A stretch of 64,000 nt of DNA from UBA1724 sp051884615 (lineage in GTDB: Bacteria > Verrucomicrobiota > Lentisphaeria > Oligosphaerales > Oligosphaeraceae), in NCBI GenBank assembly GCA_051884615.1, contig JBJEVT010000041.1, forward strand, positions 177,526-241,525, read 5' to 3'. Position numbers and translations under genes: made by a program. This document shows positions 17,165 to 25,079 of the stretch, in pieces (position 1 is the stretch's first letter; every line of letters starts with the position of its first letter). Under the pieces are notes generated by a model. The model ran no database searches. It was not told the DNA's origin and saw only the letters and a list, made by a program, of their open reading frames with translations.

Positions 17165-17884
17165 ATGCTGCGTCTCTACCGCCAGCAGATTCTTCCCGGG
17201 CTTTCCTTCGAGTGCGCCGTCCCCGAGGGGGAGGGCTACGGCCCCGGGGGGCTGGTGGTGTTGCAGTGCGAGCGTTTTCTGGAGACTGGGCGGCTGCAGG
17301 CTCCCTGTCCCTGTCCTCCCGCGGAGGACATCGCCGTCTGGGAGCGGCAGCGTTCCGAGCGGGGCGCCCGTCGCATGGAGGGGGCGAAGATTCCCCTGGT
17401 CATCCGGAAGGCAACGGAGGAGGATCGGCGCAAGCGGGAGGAGAACCGGGCCCTTGCCCAGAGCATGACGCCCCTGGTGGAGGAAAAGCTCCGGGAATGT
17501 CGCCTGGACCATCTCCACCTCACCACCCTCCATCTCACCTTGGACCAGAAGTGCCTGGTGTGTCTCTACACCGCGGAGGGGCGGGTGGACTTCCGCAGCT
17601 TTCTCCACAGCATGGCCGCCGCCGTCCCCCAACGTCTGGAGATGCGGCAGATCGGCCCCCGGGAGGAGGCAGCCATCCTGGGAGGCCTGGGCATCTGCGG
17701 ACGGCCCGTCTGCTGCCACGGCTTCCTCTCCCTGATGCTGCCCCCCGCCCAAGGCGCCGGTCCCTGGCGTTCCTCCTCCAAGCTGGGCCTGTGCAACCAG
17801 CCCCGCTGCTGCCTCCATTTCTCCTCCGGCGAGCCCAAGGAACTCCTGCGCTCCCCGCAAATGCCGGAGAACAAGACACCGTGA
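17165..17884 (+). CDS. PSP1 domain protein (YaaT/RicT-like)
   Basis: A 239-aa cytoplasmic protein with a PSP1 C-terminal domain: FRSFLHSMAAAVPQRLEMRQIG, then GGLGICGRPVCC and CNQPRCCLHF. The cysteine pattern (CGRPVCC, CCLHF) matches B. subtilis YaaT (RicT), which works with YlbF and YmcA in an RNase Y-associated complex carrying Fe-S clusters. The middle region (residues about 60-105) is charged and helical. It begins 4 bp after the epimerase stop and its stop overlaps the GTG start of the next gene. In many genomes YaaT lies near DNA-replication genes; here gmk is two genes on. Confidence 0.88.
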   Translation: MLRLYRQQILPGLSFECAVPEGEGYGPGGLVVLQCERFLETGRLQAPCPCPPAEDIAVWERQRSERGARRMEGAKIPLVIRKATEEDRRKREENRALAQSMTPLVEEKLRECRLDHLHLTTLHLTLDQKCLVCLYTAEGRVDFRSFLHSMAAAVPQRLEMRQIGPREEAAILGGLGICGRPVCCHGFLSLMLPPAQGAGPWRSSSKLGLCNQPRCCLHFSSGEPKELLRSPQMPENKTP

Positions 17885-19890
17885 CTTCCCGCACCACGTC
17901 CATCCCGACCCCCGCCGCCCCGCAGGACGCCCCGGGCATCCCCGCCCTCCTGCTGCGCCTCCTGTGGTGTCTCCTGGTCCTCCTTCTCCCCTTCCGCTGG
18001 AACTACGCCACCGGCTACCAGGAGATGGCCGCCTATCCCATGGACCTCTGGCAGTGGCTCTTCTTCACCTTCCAGCCCCACTTCCTCCTCGCCACCCTGG
18101 CGGGAGCGCTGCTGCTGGCCAGCCTCGCCCTCCATCGCCGCCTTCCCCCCCTCTCCCCCTCCCTTGCCATCCCCCTCCTGACTCTCCTCCCCCTCCTGGC
18201 GGGGCTGGCGGGATGCCACAACACCACGGAGACCGCCTACGCCATCCGCTGGCTCTGGCATTTCTTCACCATCTCCCTGGTGGCCTGGGGAGTCTGGTGG
18301 ACCGCCCAGCACGACGCCAAACTCCTCCCCTGGCTGGGCGTCTCCCTGGCACTGGGGGGCCTTCTGGCCGCCTTCCAAGGCTGGACCCAGCATTTCGGGG
18401 GACTGGAGGAGACGCTGCGCCTCCAGCAGGAATACGCCAGGAGCACCGGACAGCCCCTGACGGAGCTCATGGAAGCCAAGATGCGGCAGACCCGGTCCCT
18501 GGGGTCCTTCGGAGACCCCAATGCCTACGGCGCCCAGCTCCTGCTGGCCTGCCCCTTCCTCTTCTGGGGCGCCCTCCAGCTCGGCAAACGGTGCGCCTCC
18601 CCCAAGGCCGCATCCTGGCTTCTGGGCGGCGGCGCCGCCCTCCTCTCCGGAGGCGCCCTTCTCTTCAGCGGCAGCCGGGGCGCCATCCTGGGCGCGCTGG
18701 CGGGGGGGCTTCTAGCCGCCCTGGCCGCCTGGGGTGACAGACTCTCCCGCCGGGGCGTCCTGATTCTCCTCCTGGCCGCCATGCTGGCGGGCGGCGGCAT
18801 GACGCTCCTTCTCAACCATCTCTCCCACAGAAAGATGGAGACTGTCACCGTCCGTCTGGAATACTATGGCACCGCCTGGCAGATCTTCCAGCGCCATCCC
18901 TGGACCGGCGCCGGCCTGGGGGAATTCTTCCCCTGGCATCTTCGCCTGAAAGGCTGGGAAGGAGACGAGGCGCGGGACGCCCATTCCCTCTTCTTCGCCC
19001 AGCTGGCCCAATGCGGGATCCCCGGCGCCGCCGAATCCCTCCTCCGTCTGCTGGCGCCCCTCCTCCTGACCCTGTGGCTGCTGCGGAAGCGCACGGCCCC
19101 CCTCCCGGGGCTGGCCATCGCCGCCCTGGGCGCCTGGGGCGCCTGGACCGCCCATGGCATGGTGCAATTCAACGACATGGTGGTCTCCTCCGCCACCCTG
19201 GCGGGCTTCCTGGGGTTGCTTGCCTTCTCCGGCACCGCTCCCCCACCCGCCGCCCGTCCCGTTCCCCGCCTCCTGCCCTGGGCATTGGCGCTTCTGGGGC
19301 TCTTCGCCCTGACCAGCCTGTGCCAGGCGCCAGCGGAAAAGGCCTTCCAGGAAGCGGAGGACGCCCTGGCCCGTCCCGGCGTGCCCTACGCCTCCCAGAA
19401 GGCATTGCTGGAGAAGGCCATGGACCGTTCCCCCCGTCTGCCCGCCCCCGCCCAGACCCTGGCGGACCTGGCCCTCTCCCGCGAGGATTTCCCCACGGCG
19501 CGCCGTGCCCTGGAGCGTCTCCAGGCCACCAGTCCCCACCGGGCATCCACCGCCTACCGCCTGTGGCGCCTTGCCCTGCTGGAAGGCGACCTCCCGGCAG
19601 CGGAGGAGCATCTCCAGCGACTCTATCTCTGGAATCCCACCAGCCTGCGATGGTGGCTGGCTTACGCCCTGAAGGAGAAGGGCGTGACCCTCGCCCCCGC
19701 CCAGCTGGTGCGCCTCGTCAGCCTTCCCCAGGAGAAGAAATCCGTCACGGGGGAGGAGATTCTCGTGGAGATCACCCTGTCCCGCCCTGCCACGCGGCAG
19801 CAGGACGCCCTTCTTCTGGCGCCCCTCCGGGAGGGCATTGTGGAATCCCTCTCCCACCGAACCCTGAAATTCCAGTGCAGAACCCCATGA
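17881..19890 (+). CDS. O-antigen ligase-like membrane protein with TPR tail
   Basis: A 669-aa polytopic membrane protein of the Wzy/WaaL O-antigen ligase superfamily. Residues about 20-460 contain about a dozen hydrophobic helices, with the long periplasmic loop around EYYGTAWQIFQRHPWTGAGL and the conserved His region ARDAHSLFFAQLAQCGIPG that marks the Wzy_C domain. Residues about 490-600 form TPR-like helices (for example RLPAPAQTLADLALSREDF). I start at GTG 17881, which overlaps the PSP1 stop (GTGA) and has GGAG 11 nt upstream; longer versions of the frame are antisense or shadow sequence. The role is likely polymerising or ligating a surface glycan built with the operon's nucleotide sugars. 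Confidence 0.82.
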   Translation: MTSRTTSIPTPAAPQDAPGIPALLLRLLWCLLVLLLPFRWNYATGYQEMAAYPMDLWQWLFFTFQPHFLLATLAGALLLASLALHRRLPPLSPSLAIPLLTLLPLLAGLAGCHNTTETAYAIRWLWHFFTISLVAWGVWWTAQHDAKLLPWLGVSLALGGLLAAFQGWTQHFGGLEETLRLQQEYARSTGQPLTELMEAKMRQTRSLGSFGDPNAYGAQLLLACPFLFWGALQLGKRCASPKAASWLLGGGAALLSGGALLFSGSRGAILGALAGGLLAALAAWGDRLSRRGVLILLLAAMLAGGGMTLLLNHLSHRKMETVTVRLEYYGTAWQIFQRHPWTGAGLGEFFPWHLRLKGWEGDEARDAHSLFFAQLAQCGIPGAAESLLRLLAPLLLTLWLLRKRTAPLPGLAIAALGAWGAWTAHGMVQFNDMVVSSATLAGFLGLLAFSGTAPPPAARPVPRLLPWALALLGLFALTSLCQAPAEKAFQEAEDALARPGVPYASQKALLEKAMDRSPRLPAPAQTLADLALSREDFPTARRALERLQATSPHRASTAYRLWRLALLEGDLPAAEEHLQRLYLWNPTSLRWWLAYALKEKGVTLAPAQLVRLVSLPQEKKSVTGEEILVEITLSRPATRQQDALLLAPLREGIVESLSHRTLKFQCRTP

Positions 19891-20501
19891 GCCACGGATT
19901 CGCCATCGTCCTCTCCGGCCCCAGCGGCGCCGGCAAATCCTCCCTCTATCGCCGCATCAAGGAGGATTTTCCCCAACTGCTCTTCTCCATCTCCTGCACC
20001 ACCCGCGCCCCGCGCCCCGGAGAGAAGGACGGGGTGGACTACCATTTCTACTCCCAGGAACTCTTCCACCACGGCATCCAGCGGGGGGATTTCCTGGAGT
20101 ACGCCAATGTCCACGGCAACTTCTACGGCACCCCAAAGGCCCCCCTCCTGAACGCCATCCAGAAGGGGCACATCATGGTGCTGGACATCGACGTCCAGGG
20201 CGCCCGCCAGATGCGCAGCGTCCTCCCCCCCGAATTTCTCCGGGAGAACGTGGAATTCGTCTATGTCGCCCCTCCCTCCCTGGAGGTCCTGGAGGAGCGG
20301 CTGCGGAAGCGGGGCACGGAGACCCCGGAGAGCCTGAAGCGCCGTCTGGAAAACGCCCGGAAGGAGCTGGAGGCCTGGCCGGAATATCAATATCTGGTGG
20401 TGAACGACCAGCTGGAGAAGGCGGCGGCCGAACTGAAGGCCATCTTCCTTGCCGCCTCCTGCAAGACCCAGCGCCGCTCCTGGCCTCCCCAGCAGGACTG
20501 A
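19887..20501 (+). CDS. gmk: Guanylate kinase
   Basis: A 204-aa enzyme that phosphorylates GMP to GDP. The P-loop LSGPSGAGKSSL lies at residues about 9-20, followed by the GMP-binding region SCTTRAPRPGEKDGVDYHF and EYANVHGNFYGTPK. The lid arginines (RLRKRGTETPESLKRRL) and the final VVNDQLEKA strand are present, so all functional blocks are intact. The start overlaps the stop of the O-antigen-ligase-like gene by 4 bp, making it the last gene of the operon that starts at 13555. A 29-bp palindrome with 8-bp arms follows 8 bp after the stop. Confidence 0.95.
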   Translation: MSHGFAIVLSGPSGAGKSSLYRRIKEDFPQLLFSISCTTRAPRPGEKDGVDYHFYSQELFHHGIQRGDFLEYANVHGNFYGTPKAPLLNAIQKGHIMVLDIDVQGARQMRSVLPPEFLRENVEFVYVAPPSLEVLEERLRKRGTETPESLKRRLENARKELEAWPEYQYLVVNDQLEKAAAELKAIFLAASCKTQRRSWPPQQD

Positions 20502-20509
20502 CATATATC

Positions 20510-20538
20510 TATAACTCGTTGCGCAACAATGAGTTATA
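20510..20538. repeat. 29-bp dispersed palindrome, copy 1
   Basis: Arms TATAACTC (20510-20517) and GAGTTATA (20531-20538) flank a 13-nt spacer that contains its own perfect palindrome, GTTGCGCAAC. It lies between the convergent gmk and tonB genes, and the right arm contains the tonB stop codon. Three relatives with the same 8-13-8 spacing are at 33390, 40325 and 56711. There is no T-tract, so a simple terminator is not an obvious explanation. Confidence 0.7.
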
Positions 20539-21292
20539 ACTCAATGTGAAATTCCAGAGGCAATCGTAGGCGGCAAGGCACGGGCTTTCCCTCCCGCAGC
20601 GCCGGCTGAAAGCGCGCCTTCTCCACGGCCTCCCTGGCCGCCTCCTCAAAATATCCCGGAGGAGAGGCGGACACCACCTGGATCTGCTCCGGCACGCCCT
20701 GGCGGCTGACCACGAACTCCACCACCGCCTGGCCGGAGACTCCCTGGCGTCGCGCCCGGGCGGGGAAATGCACGGGAATCCCTCCTTGCGCCACCGGAAG
20801 CCGCTCCACCTGGCTGACCTCATAAGGGGAGTCGCCGGAAGGCGTCTCCACCGCCGTCGTTTCCTCCTCCCGGGGGGGATCCGTCGCCTCCTCCTCCAAG
20901 GGTGGTGCGGGGATGGTTTCCCGGGGAGGGGGCGTCGGGAGCGCCACGGGGGATTCGGCGGGGATTTCCTCCAGCATGGGAGGAGGGGGCAGGATGGGCC
21001 GGGGAGGCGGCGGCAAGGAGGCGGCGGGGGATTCCTTCCGCACCGGAGGCGTTTCCGGCGGAGGGGGCTCCCGGAGAGGCGTCCGGGGAGGAGGGGCGGG
21101 AGAGGGAGGAGGGAGCGTCACCAGCTCCACGGGCGGCGGGGTTTCCTGAAGAGAGGGGGCGGATTCCCGGGGGGTGCGCCGGACGGCGAAGAGAATCCCC
21201 GCCAGCATGGCAAGGGACAGCACCCCGGACAGCGCCAGGCGCAGGCCCTGCGCCTCCCTTGGGGACTGGGTTGCCGACTCCTCCCGCGACAC
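20534..21292 (-). CDS. tonB: TonB family energy-transducing protein
   Basis: A 252-aa protein that transmits proton-motive force from the inner membrane to outer-membrane receptors. One N-terminal transmembrane helix (about residues 18-37, LALSGVLSLAMLAGILFAV) is followed by a long Pro/Glu-rich periplasm-spanning segment (about 45-165). The C-terminal TonB domain has the patterns RRQGVSGQAVVEFVVSRQG and EKARFQPALREGKPVPC. I choose the GTG start at 21292 because a perfect AAAGGAGG lies 7 nt upstream and it places the membrane helix correctly; the ATG further upstream at 21418 abuts a TATAGT promoter-like element. ExbB and ExbD are not in the window. It is transcribed convergently to gmk. Confidence 0.88.
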   Translation of the reverse strand: MSREESATQSPREAQGLRLALSGVLSLAMLAGILFAVRRTPRESAPSLQETPPPVELVTLPPPSPAPPPRTPLREPPPPETPPVRKESPAASLPPPPRPILPPPPMLEEIPAESPVALPTPPPRETIPAPPLEEEATDPPREEETTAVETPSGDSPYEVSQVERLPVAQGGIPVHFPARARRQGVSGQAVVEFVVSRQGVPEQIQVVSASPPGYFEEAAREAVEKARFQPALREGKPVPCRLRLPLEFHIEL

Positions 21293-21418
21293 GGAAAAAC
21301 CTCCTTTCACTCCCGAAACACCTTCCCCGCTCCCCATGAACAAGGGTTGCCGGGATATTTTAACCAAAACGCCGCCGCGCTCTCCCGAATCCAGCTCGTC
21401 CAGGGCGACGACGGCCAT

Positions 21419-21424
21419 ACTATA
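21419..21424 (-). promoter_or_regulatory. Putative -10 element for tonB
   Basis: TATAGT on the minus strand (plus-strand ACTATA), about 127 bp upstream of the chosen tonB GTG. It is of the same TATAGT type as at 10472, 49362 and 63050. It directly abuts an in-frame ATG at 21418, which argues that this ATG is not the translation start. Confidence 0.35.
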
Positions 21425-21447
21425 CCGACACCCCCCACCTCTGCACC

Positions 21448-22395
21448 ATGATGGAAGACCTGGTCATCCTTGGCTCCGGCCCCGCCGGCTGCACCGCCGC
21501 CATCTATGCCGCACGGGCAGGATACCGCCCGGTCATCCTGGCGGGAAACCTACCCGGAGGACTCCTGACCCAAACCCCGAAGATCGAAAACTACCCGGGC
21601 TTTCCCGAACCCGTCTCCGGATTCGACCTGATGGACGCCATGATCCGGCAAGCGGAACGCCTGGGGGCGCGGCTCCTCTTCCACACCGCCCGGGAAGTGA
21701 CCCTGGACACCCCCGTGAAACGCCTCGTCCTGGACGACGGCTCCACCCTCCAGGCCCGCGCCGTGATTCTCGCCATCGGCGCACGCCACCGCCAGCCCGA
21801 AAACAAGGGGAAGCTCCAGGGGAAGAACGTCTCCTTCTGCGCCACCTGCGACGGACATTTCTACAAGGGCAAGACCATCGCCCTGGCGGGAAATGGCAGC
21901 GCCGCCCTCAACGAGGCCCTCTTCCTCTGCGGCCTGGCGGAACGCCTCCATCTCCTGGTGCCCGCCGAGGAGCTGAAAGGCCCCCAGGTGCTTCGGGAAA
22001 GGCTCCTCCAGCATCCCGCCCTGGTGCTCCATCTCCACAGCCGGGTCCAGGAAATCCAGGAGGACGAGGCGGGGCGCATGACCGGGCTCCTCCTCCAGGA
22101 CACCCGCTCCGGGGAGACCGCCACCCTGCCCGTCCAGGGGCTTTTCCTTGCCCTGGGCTTCGAGCCGGACACCGCCCTCCTGGAGAAGACCGGGGTCGCC
22201 CTCACCCCAGACGGATATATTAAGCGCACGTCTCCCCAGCGCACCGCCACCAACCTGGCGGGCGTCTTCGCCGCGGGAGACTGCACCGATCCCCTCTATA
22301 AACAGGCCGTCATCGCCGCGGCAACAGGCGCCATGGCCGGCATGGACGCTGCGGAATACCTCCGCTCCCGGCCCGCCCAGGCTCCCCTGCCCTGA
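21448..22395 (+). CDS. trxB: Thioredoxin reductase-like flavoprotein without the NADPH motif
   Basis: A 315-aa low-molecular-weight TrxB-type flavoprotein. FAD-binding GSGPAGCTAAIYAARAG is at residues 9-25, the redox pair is C131-A-T-C134 (CATCDG), and the C-terminal FAD block is GVFAAGDCTD. In standard TrxB the second nucleotide-binding domain has GGGDSA and HRRxxxR for NADPH; here the positions read AGNGSAALNEA and LLVPAEELKG, with no HRRxxxR. The electron donor may therefore be ferredoxin, as in clostridial FFTR, or another reductant. It is followed 44 bp later by thioredoxin, its presumed substrate. Confidence 0.88.
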   Translation: MMEDLVILGSGPAGCTAAIYAARAGYRPVILAGNLPGGLLTQTPKIENYPGFPEPVSGFDLMDAMIRQAERLGARLLFHTAREVTLDTPVKRLVLDDGSTLQARAVILAIGARHRQPENKGKLQGKNVSFCATCDGHFYKGKTIALAGNGSAALNEALFLCGLAERLHLLVPAEELKGPQVLRERLLQHPALVLHLHSRVQEIQEDEAGRMTGLLLQDTRSGETATLPVQGLFLALGFEPDTALLEKTGVALTPDGYIKRTSPQRTATNLAGVFAAGDCTDPLYKQAVIAAATGAMAGMDAAEYLRSRPAQAPLP

Positions 22396-22439
22396 TTCCC
22401 CCCTTCCCCCCCCCTCGTTCCGCAATAGGAGACACGACC

Positions 22440-22751
22440 ATGGCTGAAATTCAGCATCTCACCGCCGAAAAGTTCCAGGAGACCGTCGCCAAGGGCACCT
22501 GGCTGGTGGACTTCTGGGCCACCTGGTGCGGCCCCTGCCGGATGCAGGGCAAAATCCTGAACGACGGGCTGGAGGCATTGGCAGCCACGGGCGCCCGGAT
22601 CGCCCAGGTCAACGTGGACGAGCAGGCCGGGCTTGCCATGCGCTTCAACGTCCTCTCCATCCCCACTCTCCTGGTCTTCCGGGACGGGCAGAAGGTGAAG
22701 GAGTTCGTGGGGGTGCAGCAGCTCTCCACCCTCCTGGACGCCCTGAAGTAG
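22440..22751 (+). CDS. trxA: Thioredoxin
   Basis: A 103-aa thioredoxin with active site WCGPC (C30 and C33) and the cis-proline loop SIPTLLVF. Residues before the active site (WLVDFWAT) and the final helix (LSTLLDALK) fit the canonical fold. It reduces protein disulfides in the cytoplasm using electrons from the reductase encoded just upstream; the two form a clear functional pair in one operon. The gene has a recognisable Shine-Dalgarno (GGAG in AATAGGAGACACGACC) upstream of the ATG. It is followed 19 bp later by a CpXC protein. Confidence 0.96.
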   Translation: MAEIQHLTAEKFQETVAKGTWLVDFWATWCGPCRMQGKILNDGLEALAATGARIAQVNVDEQAGLAMRFNVLSIPTLLVFRDGQKVKEFVGVQQLSTLLDALK

Positions 22752-22770
22752 AGACCATCCCCCCCCTCCC

Positions 22771-23460
22771 ATGCCAGTCGCCACCCTCCAGTGTCCCCAT
22801 TGCGGGCATCGTTTCGAGTTCACGCCCGTCACCTCCCTGACACCGGGGGACGCCAACGAGGAGGCCTTGCTGCGGGGCACCCTGAACTGCGCCCCCTGCC
22901 CCCAGTGCCAGCAGGTGCTGAATGTGCCGGTGCGCCTGGTCTACCGGGACGCCCGGCGCCCCTTTATCCTGACCCAGGAGCCCAAACCGCTCCCCGAGGA
23001 GCAGGCCAAGGGGCTTGCCCTCCAGTTCGACGAGGCCGTCACCGAGGTCGCCCGGAGCCAGAATGTGCAGCGCCCCGTCGCCCGCCTGGTCTTCACCCGC
23101 CAGGATTTCCTGGAAAAGATCTTCCTCCACCAGCGGAACCTGGACGACCGGGTGGTGGAATATGCCAAATATCAGCTCTTCCAGGGCGGCGCGGGGGAGG
23201 ACGCCAACCTCTCCCCCGCCCGACATCGCCTCCTCTTCGATTTCGGACAGAAGGAGGAAGACCGCCTGGTGTTCCTGGTCTACGACCGAAAGCTGGGAAG
23301 ACCCGTCCGGCTCCTCCAAGTGCCCCGACAGGAATTCGACGCCATGGAGGAGGAAATCCGGCTCAACGCCTCCCTCCAGAGGGAACTGGACCGCTGCTTC
23401 CCCGGCTGCCGCGTGGATGTGGACCTCCTCTATCAGACCCTCGCCGGGGAAAAGCCATGA
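22771..23460 (+). CDS. CpXC domain-containing protein
   Basis: A 229-aa protein with an N-terminal CpXC zinc-binding-like domain (residues about 5-130). CPHCGH at residues 8-13 and CPQCQQ at about 48-53 form two CxxC pairs. The domain name comes from this cysteine pattern; its biochemical function is unknown. The C-terminal half is mixed alpha/beta with charged helices (EEDRLVFLVYDRKLGRPVRL) and shows nothing I can name. It sits in the thioredoxin operon and its stop overlaps the start of the eIF1-like gene by 4 bp, suggesting co-translation. A role in redox or zinc homeostasis would only be guesswork. Confidence 0.78.
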   Translation: MPVATLQCPHCGHRFEFTPVTSLTPGDANEEALLRGTLNCAPCPQCQQVLNVPVRLVYRDARRPFILTQEPKPLPEEQAKGLALQFDEAVTEVARSQNVQRPVARLVFTRQDFLEKIFLHQRNLDDRVVEYAKYQLFQGGAGEDANLSPARHRLLFDFGQKEEDRLVFLVYDRKLGRPVRLLQVPRQEFDAMEEEIRLNASLQRELDRCFPGCRVDVDLLYQTLAGEKP

Positions 23461-23936
23461 AACGGAAAAAACAGCAAAACGGGGAGTCCAAACCCGCCCT
23501 GACGGAGCAAAACTGGAACAATCCCTTCCTGGACTTGAAGGTGGATCTGCCCGAACCCGTCAAGCCCCCGCCGCCGCCCCCGCCCTCCCCGGAGGAACTG
23601 CGGCGCCAAGCCCTCTCCCCCGAAGACCAGGCCCTCCTGAAGGCCTTCGGCGAGACGGAAGCCATCACGCTGGGAAACGCCTCCCGGGGAAGCACACCCC
23701 GGAAACACCAGAAAATCACCTTCCAGCTCCGCCGAAAGGGACGGGGCGGCAAGACCGTCACCTGCGTGCAGGGGCTCCAAAGCCTGGAGCTGGCCGAGCA
23801 GATGGAGCTGTGCTCCCGGGTGAAGGAGGCCCTGGGCGTCGGCGCCAGATTCGTGGAGGGCGTCCTGGAACTCCAGGGAGACCAGATCCAGCGGGCTGCC
23901 CAGTGGTTCGCCCGGGAAGGCTTCTCCTGCCCGTGA
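23457..23936 (+). CDS. SUI1/YciH-like (eIF1-type) translation factor homologue
   Basis: A 159-aa protein with a proline-rich N-terminal linker (residues 35-45 are mostly Pro) and a C-terminal eIF1/SUI1-like domain from about residue 80: FQLRRKGRGGKTVTCVQGL, then VKEALGVGARFVEGVLELQGDQ. Bacterial YciH proteins bind the 30S subunit and affect initiation fidelity or act under stress. The basic RRKGRGGK loop corresponds to the functionally important eIF1 basic patch. It overlaps the CpXC gene by 4 bp and is the last gene before a long non-coding region. Confidence 0.8.
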   Translation: MKRKKQQNGESKPALTEQNWNNPFLDLKVDLPEPVKPPPPPPPSPEELRRQALSPEDQALLKAFGETEAITLGNASRGSTPRKHQKITFQLRRKGRGGKTVTCVQGLQSLELAEQMELCSRVKEALGVGARFVEGVLELQGDQIQRAAQWFAREGFSCP

Positions 23937-24406
23937 CCCGCCCCGCGAGTCCGATTTCCCCGCAAGAAAGTTGTCCAATTCTGTCTTGAATCCGGGGAAA
24001 GCATCCTGGTCTGCCTGGGGCTTTTGTCCGGTCTGTTTTTCCCCCTTATCTCGGGAATTTCAGCCCCCCTCTCCAGGGAACAGATTTATATCCCCTCCAA
24101 TGAGTTGCAAAGATTTTTCCAAGGAAATTGGATTTTTTTTGCGGCAACTCTTGAAATTTCATTCGTTTTTGGTATAATTTCCTGTGTTAGTCGAAAGAAC
24201 TCCCGTCAGAGGGAATTGAGAACCAGACGTGTCTTTCCTGGCCTGTCCCCGCCTCCCTTCTCTCCGCCACGTTCTCCCGATTGGGCCACAAGGCTCCTTT
24301 CCTCCTACCATTGTCCCCAGGAAAGATCAACCAGCCCCTTCCGCAAGGGAGGTCAGAAAGCATTTGGGACAAGAGAACCTGATCCGGAGCAATCCAAAGA
24401 AATCAC
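23937..24406 (+). other. Non-coding region with strong promoter and long leader of the RRM gene
   Basis: This 470-bp gap has two parts. The upstream part is AT-richer and ends in a good promoter (24151-24178). The transcribed leader, about 220 nt, is pyrimidine-rich and has short inverted pieces such as CTTCCGCAAGGGAGG near 24338. Long structured leaders are common for cold-inducible RNA-binding protein genes, so post-transcriptional regulation is plausible. I do not recognise a known riboswitch or small RNA here. Confidence 0.5.
24151..24178 (+). promoter_or_regulatory. Sigma-70-type promoter for the RRM protein gene
   Basis: TTGAAA (24151-24156), a 16-bp spacer and a perfect TATAAT (24173-24178). 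This is the best sigma-70-like promoter seen in the window and lies about 230 bp upstream of the RRM start codon. Confidence 0.75.
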
Positions 24407-24700
24407 ATGGGCAAAAATCTTTACGTTGGCAACCTGAGCTACGCGGTCACCGACGCCGAACTCAATGAAATCTTCTCCCAGTTCGGCAAGGTGGATTCCG
24501 CTCGGGTCATCACCGACCGCGACACCGGCCGCTCCAAGGGCTTCGGCTTTGTGGAGATGGCGGATGACGCGGAGGCGCAGGCCGCCATCGACGGGATGAA
24601 CGGCAAGGAAGACCATGGCCGCACCCTGACCGTCAACGAGGCGAAACCCCGGGAACCCCGCGGCCCGCGCCCTCACGGCGGCATGGGATACAATCGGTAG
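24407..24700 (+). CDS. RNA recognition motif (RRM) RNA-binding protein
   Basis: A 97-aa single-RRM protein. RNP2 is LYVGNL (residues 5-10) and RNP1 is KGFGFVEM (about 46-53), both with the aromatic residues that stack on RNA. The short C-terminal tail is rich in Arg, Pro and Gly (PREPRGPRPHGGMGYNR), like the tails of cyanobacterial and other bacterial Rbp proteins, which are often cold-induced. It is probably a cytoplasmic RNA chaperone. It is expressed alone from a strong promoter with a long leader, and an imperfect terminator follows about 140 bp downstream. Confidence 0.94.
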   Translation: MGKNLYVGNLSYAVTDAELNEIFSQFGKVDSARVITDRDTGRSKGFGFVEMADDAEAQAAIDGMNGKEDHGRTLTVNEAKPREPRGPRPHGGMGYNR

Positions 24701-25079
24701 TCGCACCGACACGTCCCGGAACATCCACACACCCCCGGGACGCTTCCCCGCCAGAGAACTCCGTCGCTCTTTCCCAGTAGCGAAACCAGGAAACTGACTG
24801 GCTTCCCATCAGCCTGTCGCCCTTCCCTTCCTCCCCGCCCACGCCGCGGGGGGAGGGGGAAATGGCGGCGGGCTTTTTTGTTCCCGTGACGCAGGGCGCC
24901 CGGGATTCGGGGGAGGGGAGCCGAAGAGGCGTCTTTCCCGTGTGTTCTCTTTGCGGATTTCCGTCGGGAGGGGAGGGAAAAAAGGCGTATGCCGCTTACA
25001 GTACCCGGCGTTCTCCCTCGTAGAGGGAGTTGCGTGTGTCCCTTCTGTTCAATTCCCTCTCTTTCCAGGAACTTTAGCC
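24701..25079. other. Intergenic region between RRM gene and sugar isomerase
   Basis: A 379-bp gap. It contains the 3' untranslated region and terminator of the RRM gene (24837-24879), then the upstream region of the isomerase with a poly-A/G stretch near 24970. I see no small ORF with a ribosome-binding site and no RNA gene. An AGGA at about 25067 serves the next start codon. Confidence 0.4.
24837..24879 (+). terminator. Intrinsic terminator of the RRM gene
   Basis: Arm GCCCACGCC (24837-24845) pairs imperfectly with GGCGGCGGGC (24864-24873), with one internal loop, followed by six T residues (24874-24879). Confidence 0.7.

Noticed and set aside
21293..21418. Longer TonB start at the ATG 21418
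   Set aside because: The ATG abuts a TATAGT element and lacks a ribosome-binding site; GTG 21292 has a perfect AAAGGAGG at 7-nt spacing.
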